From Acetobacteraceae bacterium (GTDB lineage: Bacteria; Pseudomonadota; Alphaproteobacteria; Acetobacterales; Acetobacteraceae): a DNA stretch of 7,145 nt. Shown here piece by piece: positions 1 to 6,452 of the stretch. The notes beneath the pieces are model-generated. The model saw nothing but the letters and a program-made list of their open reading frames with translations. It was not told the DNA's origin and did not search any database. Location: NCBI GenBank assembly GCA_030044345.1, contig JASHVY010000307.1:1-7145 (forward strand), read 5' to 3'. The position numbers were made by a program, and so were the translations under genes. Every line of letters begins with the position of its first letter. Within the stretch, counting starts at the first letter, position 1.

Positions 1-32
1 AGCAGGACGGGTCGCGCCGGCAGGTCCGCCAT
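1..32 (-). CDS. 5' end of an unidentified minus-strand gene (partial)
   Basis: Only the first ten codons are inside the window; they read MADLPARPVL on the minus strand from the ATG at 32-30, and the gene continues beyond position 1. The start is supported by a strong Shine-Dalgarno sequence (AAAGGAGA, positions 48-41) eight bases upstream of the ATG. The gene is divergent from aat, with about 140 bases between the two start codons. Ten residues are too few to name a family, so no function is proposed. A chance ATG behind a chance AGGAG cannot be fully excluded. Confidence 0.6.
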   Translation of the reverse strand, partial: MADLPARPVL

Positions 33-40
33 CGTCGTTC

Positions 41-48
41 TCTCCTTT
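41..48 (-). promoter_or_regulatory. Ribosome binding site of the left-edge gene
   Basis: Read on the minus strand this is AAAGGAGA, close to the perfect anti-16S sequence, with an 8-base spacer to the ATG at 32-30. It is the main reason for calling a real gene at the window edge. Confidence 0.6.
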
Positions 49-51
49 CTT

Positions 52-69
52 GCGAACGGACAGGTTCGC
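52..69. repeat. Short inverted repeat in the divergent intergenic region
   Basis: GCGAAC (52-57) and GTTCGC (64-69) are perfect inverted 6-bp arms around the 6-base spacer GGACAG. The repeat lies just upstream of the ribosome binding site of the left-edge minus-strand gene, where an operator or a small leader hairpin could sit. The GAAC/GTTC core resembles half-sites used by LexA-type repressors, but the spacing does not fit the alphaproteobacterial direct-repeat SOS box (GTTC-N7-GTTC). Arms this short occur by chance in GC-rich DNA, so regulation is only a possibility. I see no convincing sigma-70 promoter in the rest of the 33-173 gap. Confidence 0.25.
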
Positions 70-173
70 GCGCGTCCCGCCGGCCGGTCAACCTCGCTCC
101 AACCCGGTCCCAACGGACACCTCACGGTGCGTGCCAACGGGCCTCTGGTGTCGACCCCATCGGTTCAAGCAGA

Positions 174-875
174 ATGAAAGCGATGTCACGGCGCAGCTTG
201 CAGATCTCGCCCGAGCTGATGCTGCGGGCCTATCGCGCCGGCCTGTTCCCCATGGCCGAGACGCGCCGCGGGGACCGGCTCTACTGGCTGGATCCGGAGC
301 TGCGCGGTGTGCTGCCGCTCGGGCGCTTCCACCTGCCGCGGCGGCTCGCCCGCACCGTGCTCAGGGGAAATTTCAGCGTCTCCGCGGATAAGGACTTTCC
401 TGGCGTCATTGCCGCCTGCGCCCATGCCCGCCCCGGCCGGGAAGATACGTGGATCAATGCCGAGATCGAGGGCCTCTTCAACGAGCTTGCCCGCCGCGGC
501 CACGCCCATTCGGTGGAGGCCTGGCAGGATGGGCGGCTGGTGGGCGGCCTCTACGGCGTGGCGCTGGGGGCCGCCTTCTTTGGGGAGAGCATGTTCAGCT
601 TCGTGCGGGACGCCTCCAAGGTCGCCCTCGTGCATCTGGTCGCGCGGCTGAGACTGGGCGGCTTCCGGCTGCTCGATACCCAGTTCGTGACTGCCCATCT
701 TGCCCAGTTCGGTGCCGTGGAGATCCCGCGCGAAGCCTATCGGGCCGAGCTGGTGGCGGCGGTTGACGCCGGGGCACGATGGCTGGCGGCGCCGAACGAA
801 GCACGGCTTGCCGCTGAGATCCGGGCTCTCGCCGGGCCAACCGCGCCGCGCGACGAGCCGGCGGAGAATTCCTAG
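174..875 (+). CDS. aat: Leucyl/phenylalanyl-tRNA--protein transferase (Aat)
   Basis: Aat transfers Leu or Phe from aminoacyl-tRNA to proteins with N-terminal Arg or Lys, marking them for ClpS/ClpAP degradation in the cytoplasm (N-degron pathway). The product is 233 residues, normal for the family. Family hallmarks appear in order: LMLRAYRAGLFPMAE (about 15-29), YWLDPELRGVLPL near 37-49, DTWI (91-94, the conserved Trp), GLYGVALGAAFFGESMFS (125-142), DASKVALVHL (146-155) and LLDTQF with AHLAQFGA (about 166-181). After GESMFS there is Phe where I would expect Arg in most members. The start is ambiguous: ATG at 174 and ATG at 183 are in frame and neither has a strong Shine-Dalgarno sequence. The 183 start would give MSRRSLQ and suits the usual short N-terminus equally well. 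The gene stands alone, divergent from the left-edge gene and about 95 bases before the next one. Confidence 0.95.
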   Translation: MKAMSRRSLQISPELMLRAYRAGLFPMAETRRGDRLYWLDPELRGVLPLGRFHLPRRLARTVLRGNFSVSADKDFPGVIAACAHARPGREDTWINAEIEGLFNELARRGHAHSVEAWQDGRLVGGLYGVALGAAFFGESMFSFVRDASKVALVHLVARLRLGGFRLLDTQFVTAHLAQFGAVEIPREAYRAELVAAVDAGARWLAAPNEARLAAEIRALAGPTAPRDEPAENS

Positions 876-957
876 TGCTGCCGTCCGCACGGGCCCGGTG
901 GTTGCATCGGCTGCTTGACCCGCGCTAAGGGCCGGCTCAGCTTGGCATTATCTATGC

Positions 958-963
958 AGGAGA
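958..963 (+). promoter_or_regulatory. Ribosome binding site of the exported-protein gene
   Basis: AGGAGA lies seven bases upstream of the ATG at 971. This fixes the start codon and separates the gene from aat, since the 95-base gap carries its own initiation signal. I could not find a convincing promoter in the same gap. Confidence 0.65.
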
Positions 964-970
964 ATGTCTG

Positions 971-1600
971 ATGCCGCCACGCCTCGCTTCCGGTCTCGGC
1001 GCGCTATTGCTCGTGCTGGCATGCGTGCCTGGGGCGGTGTCGGCTCGGGCCGATGACCAGCCTCCGCTCGGGCCGACGCGGGATGTTGCCGTGACTTATC
1101 ACGTGCAGGACCCGCAAGGCGCCACACGCATCGTGCATATGTATTTCGATGCCGCCGATCAACGCGTTCATATCGACATGTCGAGCCAGCCCGGCTTCCT
1201 GGTGATCGATCACAAGGCGGGCGAGGTCACGATGGTCAACAGCGCGACACGCAGCTATGTGCAGGTGCCGGCGCCGCCGGCCATGGGAAATTTGATGTTC
1301 CGCGCCCCTGATCTGCACCTGGTCCGCCAGGGAACGCGGACGGTGGCGGGCATTCCCTGCACGGTCTGGGAAATGTCTCAGGGCGGCAATCAAGGCGGCG
1401 ATGCCTGCATCACGGGCGACGGCGTCGTGCTGAGCGGGCGGCCGGCCAATGCCCCGAGTCCCGATACCGGGATCGAGGCGGTGTCGGTCGCCTACGGCCC
1501 GCAGCCGGCAACGCTTTTCGCGGCGCCGAACGGGTATCAGCGCATCCAGCCGACCCTGCCGCCCCCGGGCGTCGGCGCGCCTTCGCCCAACACGCCGTAA
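971..1600 (+). CDS. Exported protein resembling DUF4412 family
   Basis: The 209-residue product has a clear signal peptide: positive N-terminus (MPPR), hydrophobic core LGALLLVLACVPGAV, and a plausible signal peptidase I site after ARA (residues 25-27). VLAC (15-18) also fits a loose lipobox, so a lipoprotein anchored at Cys18 is an alternative. The mature part is predicted mostly beta: VTYHVQDPQ, IVHMYFDAADQRVHIDM, FLVIDHKAGEVTMVN, RSYVQVPAP, then GTRTVAGIPCTVWEM and GDACITGDGVVL, ending with LFAAPNGYQRI and a Pro-rich tail (194-209). Cys130 and Cys146 could form a periplasmic disulfide. The pattern of a modified strand, a statement of the form 'GxxTVAGIPC' and a final 'F..P.GY' resembles DUF4412 proteins, which have a LolA-like appearance; this assignment is from memory. 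The precise role is unknown. It is followed 28 bases later by the broken reductase gene and may be co-transcribed with it and trpBA. Confidence 0.8.
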   Translation: MPPRLASGLGALLLVLACVPGAVSARADDQPPLGPTRDVAVTYHVQDPQGATRIVHMYFDAADQRVHIDMSSQPGFLVIDHKAGEVTMVNSATRSYVQVPAPPAMGNLMFRAPDLHLVRQGTRTVAGIPCTVWEMSQGGNQGGDACITGDGVVLSGRPANAPSPDTGIEAVSVAYGPQPATLFAAPNGYQRIQPTLPPPGVGAPSPNTP

Positions 1601-1628
1601 GCATGATCGTGGCCGCGACCGCAAGGTG

Positions 1629-2122
1629 ATGAGAGCTGCCCCTTCGAAGGCGCCTTGGCGCGACCGCAGCGGCCGTTTCTCGACGCTCAAGGCGATCGTC
1701 TTCCTGCTCTTGCCCGTGCCGGCCCTCGTGCAGGGGGTCGAATGGGCGTTCTTCGGACTCTCCGGCCACCCCTCCCAGACGGCCCTGCTTCTGACCGGCT
1801 TCTGGGCAGACCGGCTGCTGGTCCTGACGCTCGCGGTCACGCCGCTCGCGACCCTCTTCGCCCTGCCGCGGCCGCCCTGGTCGAGGCCGGCTGGTACGCG
1901 ATTGCCACGGGCCTGCCAGCGGACCGTATCCTTGAAGCCAATCTTTCGCTCATCGCCGGCGTCCGGCCGGCGCAATGGGTCGCGCTCGGCGGCCTTGCCA
2001 TTGCTGCGGCGATGGCCGTGCGCTTGCTCATCGGCCCGATGAACAAGCTGCCGATGACCATGCTCGCTGCCAGGGTTCCCGCTTCGACCATCATTCTTCC
2101 CGCACGAGAGACAAGGCGATGA
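1629..2122 (+). pseudogene. Ferric-reductase-like transmembrane protein, internally deleted and frameshifted
   Basis: From ATG 1629 the frame encodes PWRDRSGRFSTLKA, a hydrophobic helix (IVFLLLPVPALVQGVEW), LLLTGFWADRLLVLTLAVTPL and LFALPR. I recognise this as the N-terminus of ferric-reductase-like (MsrQ/YedZ-related) membrane proteins. After about 1865-1877 that frame becomes Arg/Ser/Pro-rich nonsense to a stop at 2042. A different frame (offset of two) then carries AALVEAGWYAIATGLP, RILEANLSLIAGVRPAQWV and a final helix LGGLAIAAAMAVRLLIG. This looks like the family C-terminus and ends in TGA at 2120-2122. The central helices with the haem-ligand histidines are absent, so a simple frameshift is not enough: an internal deletion of a hundred or more residues is implied. 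AAGG sits only two bases before the ATG, and GTG 1626 is an alternative start. The remnant's stop overlaps the trpB ATG. Assignment of both ends rests on memory of the family, so another small membrane protein with a frame error is possible. Confidence 0.65.
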
Positions 2123-3354
2123 ACGAAATCTCCCGCGCCGCGCCGGAGCGCAGCAACAGCCTGCGCAATGGCCCGAACGCGCGCGGCCGCTTCGGCGCTT
2201 ATGGCGGGCGCTTCGTCGCCGAGACGCTGATGCCGCTCATCCTCGAGCTCGAGCATGCCTATGAAGAAGCAAAGCGCGATCGGGCGTTCCGCGCCGAGCT
2301 TGATTACCATCTCGAGCATTATGTCGGCCGGCCGAGCCCGCTCTGGCACGCCGCCCGGCTCTCCAGCAGGCTCGGCGGGGCGCGCATCTATTTCAAGCGC
2401 GACGAGCTCAACCATACCGGCGCGCACAAGATCAACAATTGCATAGGCCAGATCCTGCTCGCCCGCCGCATGGGCAAGACAAGGATCATCGCCGAGACAG
2501 GCGCCGGTCAGCATGGCGTCGCGACCGCCACGGTCTGCGCGCTCTTCGGCCTGCCCTGCACGGTCTATATGGGCACCACGGATGTCGAGCGGCAGAAGCC
2601 CAACGTGTTTCGCATGAAGCTGCTCGGCGCCGAAATCCATCCGGTGAGCGCCGGCACCGGCACGCTCAAGGACGCGATGAACGAGGCATTGCGCGACTGG
2701 GTCGCCAATGTGCGCGACACCTATTACTTGATCGGAACGGTCGCCGGCCCGCATCCCTATCCGATGATGGTGCGCGACTTCCAGAGCGTGATCGGCGAGG
2801 AGGCGAAGGCGCAGCTTCAGAAGGCTGAAGGCAGGCTCCCGGATGTCGCGGTCGCCTGCATCGGGGGCGGCTCGAACGCGATGGGGCTCTTCCATCCCTT
2901 CCTTGATGATCCCTCGGTCCGGCTCATCGGTGTCGAGGCGGCAGGCAAGGGGCTGGACACCGGTCAGCATGCCGCGAGCCTGCTGCGCGGGCGCCCCGGC
3001 GTGCTGCACGGGAACTGCACCTATCTGCTCCAGGACGATGACGGCCAGATCATCGATGCGCATTCGATCTCGGCGGGGCTCGATTATCCCGGCATCGGGC
3101 CCGAGCATTCCTGGCTGCACGATATCCACCGGGTCGAATACGCCGCCGCGACCGATGATGAGGCGCTCGAAGCCTTCCAGCTCTGCGCGAAGACCGAGGG
3201 GATCATCCCCGCGCTCGAGCCCGCGCACGCGCTCGCCCACGTGATGAAGATCGCGCCTGCGATGCGCCCGGACGAGATCGTTCTCATGAATCTCTGCGGC
3301 CGCGGCGATAAGGATATCTTCGCCGTCGCCGAACGTCTCGGAGTCACGCTGTGA
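2119..3354 (+). CDS. trpB: Tryptophan synthase beta subunit
   Basis: TrpB is a PLP enzyme that condenses indole, channelled from TrpA, with L-serine to give L-tryptophan in the alpha2beta2 complex. The product is 411 residues, a usual length. Visible motifs: GRFGAYGGRFVAETLMPL (23-40), HTGAHKIN with the PLP Schiff-base Lys104, AETGAGQHG with the catalytic Glu126, the serine/phosphate loop GGGSNA (249-254), LDYPGIGPEHSWL (321-333), EGIIPALEPAHA (360-371) and CGRGDKDIF (393-401). Cys393 replaces the Ser of E. coli TrpB (Ser377) near the PLP ring nitrogen; as far as I recall Cys is common here in alphaproteobacteria. The ATG at 2119 gives the expected N-terminus, but the only Shine-Dalgarno-like bases (AAGG) are two bases away, too close. 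Initiation may therefore have depended on coupling to the upstream gene, whose stop overlaps as ATGA. trpF, which often precedes trpB in this group, is not upstream here. Confidence 0.98.
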   Translation: MNEISRAAPERSNSLRNGPNARGRFGAYGGRFVAETLMPLILELEHAYEEAKRDRAFRAELDYHLEHYVGRPSPLWHAARLSSRLGGARIYFKRDELNHTGAHKINNCIGQILLARRMGKTRIIAETGAGQHGVATATVCALFGLPCTVYMGTTDVERQKPNVFRMKLLGAEIHPVSAGTGTLKDAMNEALRDWVANVRDTYYLIGTVAGPHPYPMMVRDFQSVIGEEAKAQLQKAEGRLPDVAVACIGGGSNAMGLFHPFLDDPSVRLIGVEAAGKGLDTGQHAASLLRGRPGVLHGNCTYLLQDDDGQIIDAHSISAGLDYPGIGPEHSWLHDIHRVEYAAATDDEALEAFQLCAKTEGIIPALEPAHALAHVMKIAPAMRPDEIVLMNLCGRGDKDIFAVAERLGVTL

Positions 3355-4181
3355 ATCGCATCGCTGCGCGCTTTGCGAGCCTCCGCGCCGCCGGCCGCGG
3401 CGCGCTCATCCCTTTCCTCGAAGCCTATGATCCGGACGCGGCGACCAGCGCCGCGCTTTTCGCCGGCCTGCCCCAAGCCGGCGCCGACCTGATCGAGATC
3501 GGCGTTCCCTTCTCCGATCCGATGGCGGACGGGCCGATCATCCAGGCGGCCGGCCGCCGCGCGCTCACCGCCGGTGCCACGCTCCGGCGCACGCTCGCGA
3601 TGGTGCGGAATTTCCGCGCCGACGATCCGGAAACGCCGGTGATCCTGATGGGCTATCTCAACCCGATCCTCTCCTACGGACCCGAGCCCTTCGCGCGGGA
3701 CGCGGCCGCTTCCGGCGTGGACGGGCTCATCATCGTCGATCTCCCCACCGAAGAAGCGGACCTTCTTCTGCCCTATGCGAGAGCGAACGGGCTCGATGTC
3801 ATCCGTCTCGTCGCGCCCACGACAGACGATGCGCGGCTGCCCAAAGTGCTCGAAGGCAGCTCGGGTTTCGTCTATTATGTCAGCATCACCGGCATCACCG
3901 GCACACGGAGCGCCACCTCGGCCGAGCTTGCCGCGAACCTGCCACGCCTGCGCCGCGTCACGGACCTTCCGATCGCGGTGGGCTTCGGCGTCAAGACGCC
4001 GTCTCAGGCGGCCGAAATCGTGCGGATGGCCGATGCCGCGGTGGTGGCCTCCTCGCTGATCGCAACCCTTGCCGCCTCGCTCGATGAAAAAGGCCGCGCG
4101 CAGCGCGACACGGTTGCACGCGTTCTCGCCGATGTCCGCGCACTCGCCGAAGGCGTGCGTGACGCCCGGGTAGCGGCATGA
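3351..4181 (+). CDS. trpA: Tryptophan synthase alpha subunit
   Basis: TrpA cleaves indole-3-glycerol phosphate to indole and glyceraldehyde 3-phosphate and passes indole to TrpB. The product is a 276-residue TIM barrel. Numbering matches E. coli well: catalytic Glu49 (in DLIEIGVPFSD), Asp60 (in PMADGP), Tyr102, Tyr175, the loop-6 GITGTR with Thr183 and Gly184, and GFG at 211-213 are all present. Unusual points are IPFLEAYDPD at 20-29, where most members have Thr24 and Gly26, and VVASSLIA near 231-238, where the phosphate-binding Gly234 is Ser. The start is GTG at 3351, overlapping the trpB stop as GTGA, with GGAG (3340-3343) seven bases upstream. The overlap implies coupled, balanced synthesis of the two subunits. 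The stop is at 4179-4181, 13 bases before accD. Confidence 0.97.
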   Translation: MNRIAARFASLRAAGRGALIPFLEAYDPDAATSAALFAGLPQAGADLIEIGVPFSDPMADGPIIQAAGRRALTAGATLRRTLAMVRNFRADDPETPVILMGYLNPILSYGPEPFARDAAASGVDGLIIVDLPTEEADLLLPYARANGLDVIRLVAPTTDDARLPKVLEGSSGFVYYVSITGITGTRSATSAELAANLPRLRRVTDLPIAVGFGVKTPSQAAEIVRMADAAVVASSLIATLAASLDEKGRAQRDTVARVLADVRALAEGVRDARVAA

Positions 4182-4198
4182 CGGTCATGGCAAGATGA
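4178..4198 (+). other. Six-codon mini-ORF bridging trpA and accD
   Basis: ATG at 4178-4180 overlaps the trpA TGA (4179-4181) as ATGA, and the frame reads MTVMAR before a TGA at 4196-4198. That TGA itself overlaps the accD ATG (4195-4197) as a second ATGA. Ribosomes ending trpA could restart here, end at once, and restart again on accD, which has only a weak Shine-Dalgarno sequence (GGCAAG). The arrangement is directly visible; its use in translation is inference, and short ORFs of this kind also arise by chance. Confidence 0.35.
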
Positions 4199-5052
4199 GC
4201 TGGCTTTCCGAATATGTGCGGCCGAAAATCCGCACGCTGCTCGGAAGGCGCGAGGTGCCGGAGAATCTCTGGCACCAGTGCCCCGCCTGCCAGCAGATGA
4301 TCTTCCATCGTGATCTTGAAAAGAATCTCAAGGTCTGCCCCCATTGCGGGCATCATCTGCGCGCCACCGCGACCGAACGGCTCGGCTGGACCTTCGACGA
4401 AGGTCATTACACGACGATCGAGCTGCCGAAGGTCCCCGCCGATCCGCTCCGCTTCCGCGACCAGAAGCGCTATTCCGAGCGGCTTCGCGAGGCGCGCGAG
4501 AAAACCACCCTCGATGATGCGCTGATTGTCGCCCACGGTACCGTCGGCGGGCACAAATCGGTCGTCGCGGCGATGGAATTCGGCTTCATGGGCGGCTCGA
4601 TGGGCGCGGCGGTGGGTGAGGGGATTCTCGCCGCGGCGCGTCTCGCCTGCTTGCAGGAAGCGGCTCTCATCGTCTTCACCGCCTCGGGCGGGGCACGCAT
4701 GCAGGAAGGGGCGATCAGCCTGATGCAGATGCCGCGCACCGTGCTCGCGGTGCGCATGGTCAAGGATGCGGGGCTTCCTTATCTCGTCGTGCTCACCGAT
4801 CCCACCACCGGCGGCGTGACCGCGAGCTTCGCCATGCTTGGGGACATCGCCATCGCCGAGCCCAACGCGCTGATCGGCTTCGCCGGGCAACGGGTGATCG
4901 AGCAGACGGTGCGCGAGAAGCTGCCCGAGGGATTTCAGCGCGCCGAGTATCTCCACGCCCATGGCATCGTGGACAAAGTGGTGCCGCGCGGCGAGCTTAC
5001 CGCAACGCTTGCGCGCCTGCTCGATCTGCTCATGGTCAAGGAAGCCGCTTGA
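4195..5052 (+). CDS. accD: Acetyl-CoA carboxylase carboxyltransferase beta subunit
   Basis: AccD pairs with AccA (not in the window) to transfer the carboxyl group from biotin on AccB to acetyl-CoA, giving malonyl-CoA for fatty acid synthesis in the cytoplasm. The product is 285 residues, typical length. An N-terminal zinc ribbon is complete: Cys29-x2-Cys32 and Cys48-x2-Cys51. The crotonase-like carboxyltransferase domain shows GGSMG (133-137), TASGGARMQEG (162-172), TDPTTGGVTASFAMLGD (201-217) and PNALIGFAGQRVIEQT (223-238). MSWLSEYVRPKI is the expected start of alphaproteobacterial AccD. The Shine-Dalgarno sequence is poor, so translation is probably linked to trpA upstream. Placement between trpA and folC is a conserved alphaproteobacterial arrangement. 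Confidence 0.98.
   Translation: MSWLSEYVRPKIRTLLGRREVPENLWHQCPACQQMIFHRDLEKNLKVCPHCGHHLRATATERLGWTFDEGHYTTIELPKVPADPLRFRDQKRYSERLREAREKTTLDDALIVAHGTVGGHKSVVAAMEFGFMGGSMGAAVGEGILAAARLACLQEAALIVFTASGGARMQEGAISLMQMPRTVLAVRMVKDAGLPYLVVLTDPTTGGVTASFAMLGDIAIAEPNALIGFAGQRVIEQTVREKLPEGFQRAEYLHAHGIVDKVVPRGELTATLARLLDLLMVKEAA
5038..5042 (+). promoter_or_regulatory. Ribosome binding site that decides the folC TTG start
   Basis: AAGGA lies inside the last codons of accD, six bases upstream of TTG 5049. It is the main support for that rare start codon over the in-frame GTG at 5088. Confidence 0.55.
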
Positions 5053-6356
5053 GCGTCACGACCGAGCCGGAGCCGGCCTCTCGCCGCGTGGATGCAGCGC
5101 TCGCGCGGCTGCAGACGCTCCATCCGCATCTCATCGACCTCAGCCTCGATCGGCTGGAAGCCCTGCTCGCCAAGCTCGGTCATCCGGAGCGGCTTCTTCC
5201 TCCCGTGATCCATATCGCCGGCACCAACGGCAAGGGCAGCACCATCGCCTTCCTGCGCGCGATCGCGGAAGCGGCGGGCGAGCGCGTGCATGTCTATACC
5301 TCGCCGCATCTCGTACATTTCAACGAGCGGATTCGCCTCGCCGGCCAGCTCGTCACCGACGAAACGCTCACCGAGGCGATCGAGTCTCTCGAGCGAATTA
5401 ATAATGGCGCGCCGATCACGGTCTTCGAGATGATCACGGCGGTCGCCTTCTTTCTCTTCGCCGCCCACCCCGCCGATCTCTGCCTCCTCGAAGTGGGCCT
5501 CGGCGGACGGTTCGATGCCACCAACGTGATCCCCCCGCCCGTGGCCACCGCGATCACCTCGATCTCGCTCGACCACCAGGAATTTCTCGGCGACACCCTC
5601 GCCGCCATCGCTTTCGAGAAGGCCGGCATCATCAAGCCGACCATAGCTGTGGCGACCGGCGCGCAAGCAGAAGAAGCGCTCACCGTCATCCGCCGGGAGG
5701 CCGAGACCAGGCACGCCCCACTCTTCGCCCGCGGCGAAGCGTGGGAGGTGACGGAGACCGCCCACGGATTCCACTATCGGAGCGCGACCCGCATCCGCGA
5801 TCTGCCGTCCCCCGCTCTCGCCGGCCCTTACCAATTCGACAATGTCGGCATCGCCCTCGCCACTCTCGATGCCGCCGGCCTCGCCGTTCCTGAAACGGCC
5901 ATCGCGGCCGGCGTGCTTCGGGCTGAATGGCCGGCACGCCTGCAACGCCTCACCGGGCGGCTCGCCTCGCGGTTGCCGCCCGGCTTCTCGCTCTGGCTCG
6001 ATGGCGGCCACAATCCGGGCGCCGGCCTGGCCCTTGCCGCGCATCTCGCCTCCTGGCGCGATCAGCCCTTGCATCTCATCGTCGGCATGAAGTCGAGCAA
6101 GGATATCGGCGGCTTCCTCGCTCCCATTCTTCCGTTCGCGGACTCCGTCTTCGCCGTCGCCGAGCCGGGACAGCATCTCGCCGCGCCGATCGAGGAGATC
6201 ATCGCCGCGTCCGGCGGCCTTGCGCGCCCCGGACCCACCGTCGCCACCGCGCTCGCCGCGATCGGCCGTGAGTCTGCCGAGGCAACACCGGGCCGCGTGC
6301 TCATCTGCGGCAGCCTCTATCTCGCGGGCGAGGTCCTCAAGCAGGACACGGCCTAG
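5049..6356 (+). CDS. folC: Bifunctional dihydrofolate synthase / folylpolyglutamate synthase
   Basis: FolC adds L-glutamate to dihydropteroate and then further glutamates to folates, using ATP. The product is 435 residues, normal for the Mur-ligase-like family. Seen in order: LSLDRLEALLAKLGHPE (31-47), the P-loop GTNGKGS (58-64), TSPHLVHFNERI (84-95), LLEVGLGGRFDATNV (146-160), the metal/ATP-site His176 in LDHQEFLG, FEKAGIIK (189-196) with the lysine that is probably carbamylated (Lys191), YQFDNVGIALA (261-271), and LDGGHNP (317-323) at the junction of the two domains. The start is most likely TTG 5049, overlapping the accD stop as TTGA and preceded by AAGGA; GTG 5088 (residue 14) is an alternative that would still keep all motifs. 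It ends in TAG at 6354-6356 and is the last gene of the plus-strand block, converging on fdsD. Confidence 0.97.
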   Translation: MSVTTEPEPASRRVDAALARLQTLHPHLIDLSLDRLEALLAKLGHPERLLPPVIHIAGTNGKGSTIAFLRAIAEAAGERVHVYTSPHLVHFNERIRLAGQLVTDETLTEAIESLERINNGAPITVFEMITAVAFFLFAAHPADLCLLEVGLGGRFDATNVIPPPVATAITSISLDHQEFLGDTLAAIAFEKAGIIKPTIAVATGAQAEEALTVIRREAETRHAPLFARGEAWEVTETAHGFHYRSATRIRDLPSPALAGPYQFDNVGIALATLDAAGLAVPETAIAAGVLRAEWPARLQRLTGRLASRLPPGFSLWLDGGHNPGAGLALAAHLASWRDQPLHLIVGMKSSKDIGGFLAPILPFADSVFAVAEPGQHLAAPIEEIIAASGGLARPGPTVATALAAIGRESAEATPGRVLICGSLYLAGEVLKQDTA

Positions 6357-6392
6357 AAAGTGTTATGCACTTCGATGAAGGATCAGAAAGAA

Positions 6393-6438
6393 GGAGACTT
6401 CTTTTTCTGAAGAAAAAGAAGCAAAAAGACTTTTCTCC
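6393..6438. terminator. AT-rich hairpin after folC, probable terminator
   Basis: The core is a perfect inverted repeat with 11-bp arms, CTTCTTTTTCT (6398-6408) and AGAAAAAGAAG (6411-6421), around a GA centre. It starts about 40 bases after the folC stop. Outside it, GGAGA (6393-6397) can pair with TCTCC (6434-6438), leaving a bulge that includes CAAAAAGACTTT. There is no uninterrupted T-run directly after the stem, so it is not a textbook intrinsic terminator, although CTTTTCT follows within about ten bases. Ending the trpBA-accD-folC transcript is the likeliest role. Confidence 0.45.
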
Positions 6439-6452
6439 GTTTTCCGGTTCAC

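Noticed and set aside
915..951. Possible sigma-70 promoter (TTGACC at 915-920, CATTAT at 946-951) before the exported-protein gene
   Set aside because: The spacer would be 25 bases, well outside the workable range near 17, and no better-placed -10 box is visible.
1004..1975. Minus-strand open frame (323 codons) across the exported-protein gene and reductase remnant
   Set aside because: The plus strand here has a signal peptide, a good ribosome site and recognisable membrane segments; the minus frame is Arg/His-rich without structure.
1837..3240. Long minus-strand open frame (467 codons) opposite trpB
   Set aside because: It is antisense to the well-conserved trpB. In GC-rich DNA, long antisense frames are routine. 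The translation shows no recognisable domain and no supporting start signal.
3991..4962. Minus-strand open frame (323 codons) opposite accD and the end of trpA
   Set aside because: Antisense to accD with its intact zinc ribbon and carboxyltransferase motifs; a composition-driven shadow.
4935..6176. Long minus-strand open frame (413 codons) opposite folC
   Set aside because: It lies antisense to folC, which has all its motifs. The translated sequence is Arg/Glu/Gly-rich without family features, as expected of a shadow frame.
6355..6375. Short inverted repeat AAGTG-TTATG-CACTT just after the folC stop
   Set aside because: Arms of only five bases with no T-run; too weak to call a terminator next to the much stronger hairpins downstream.
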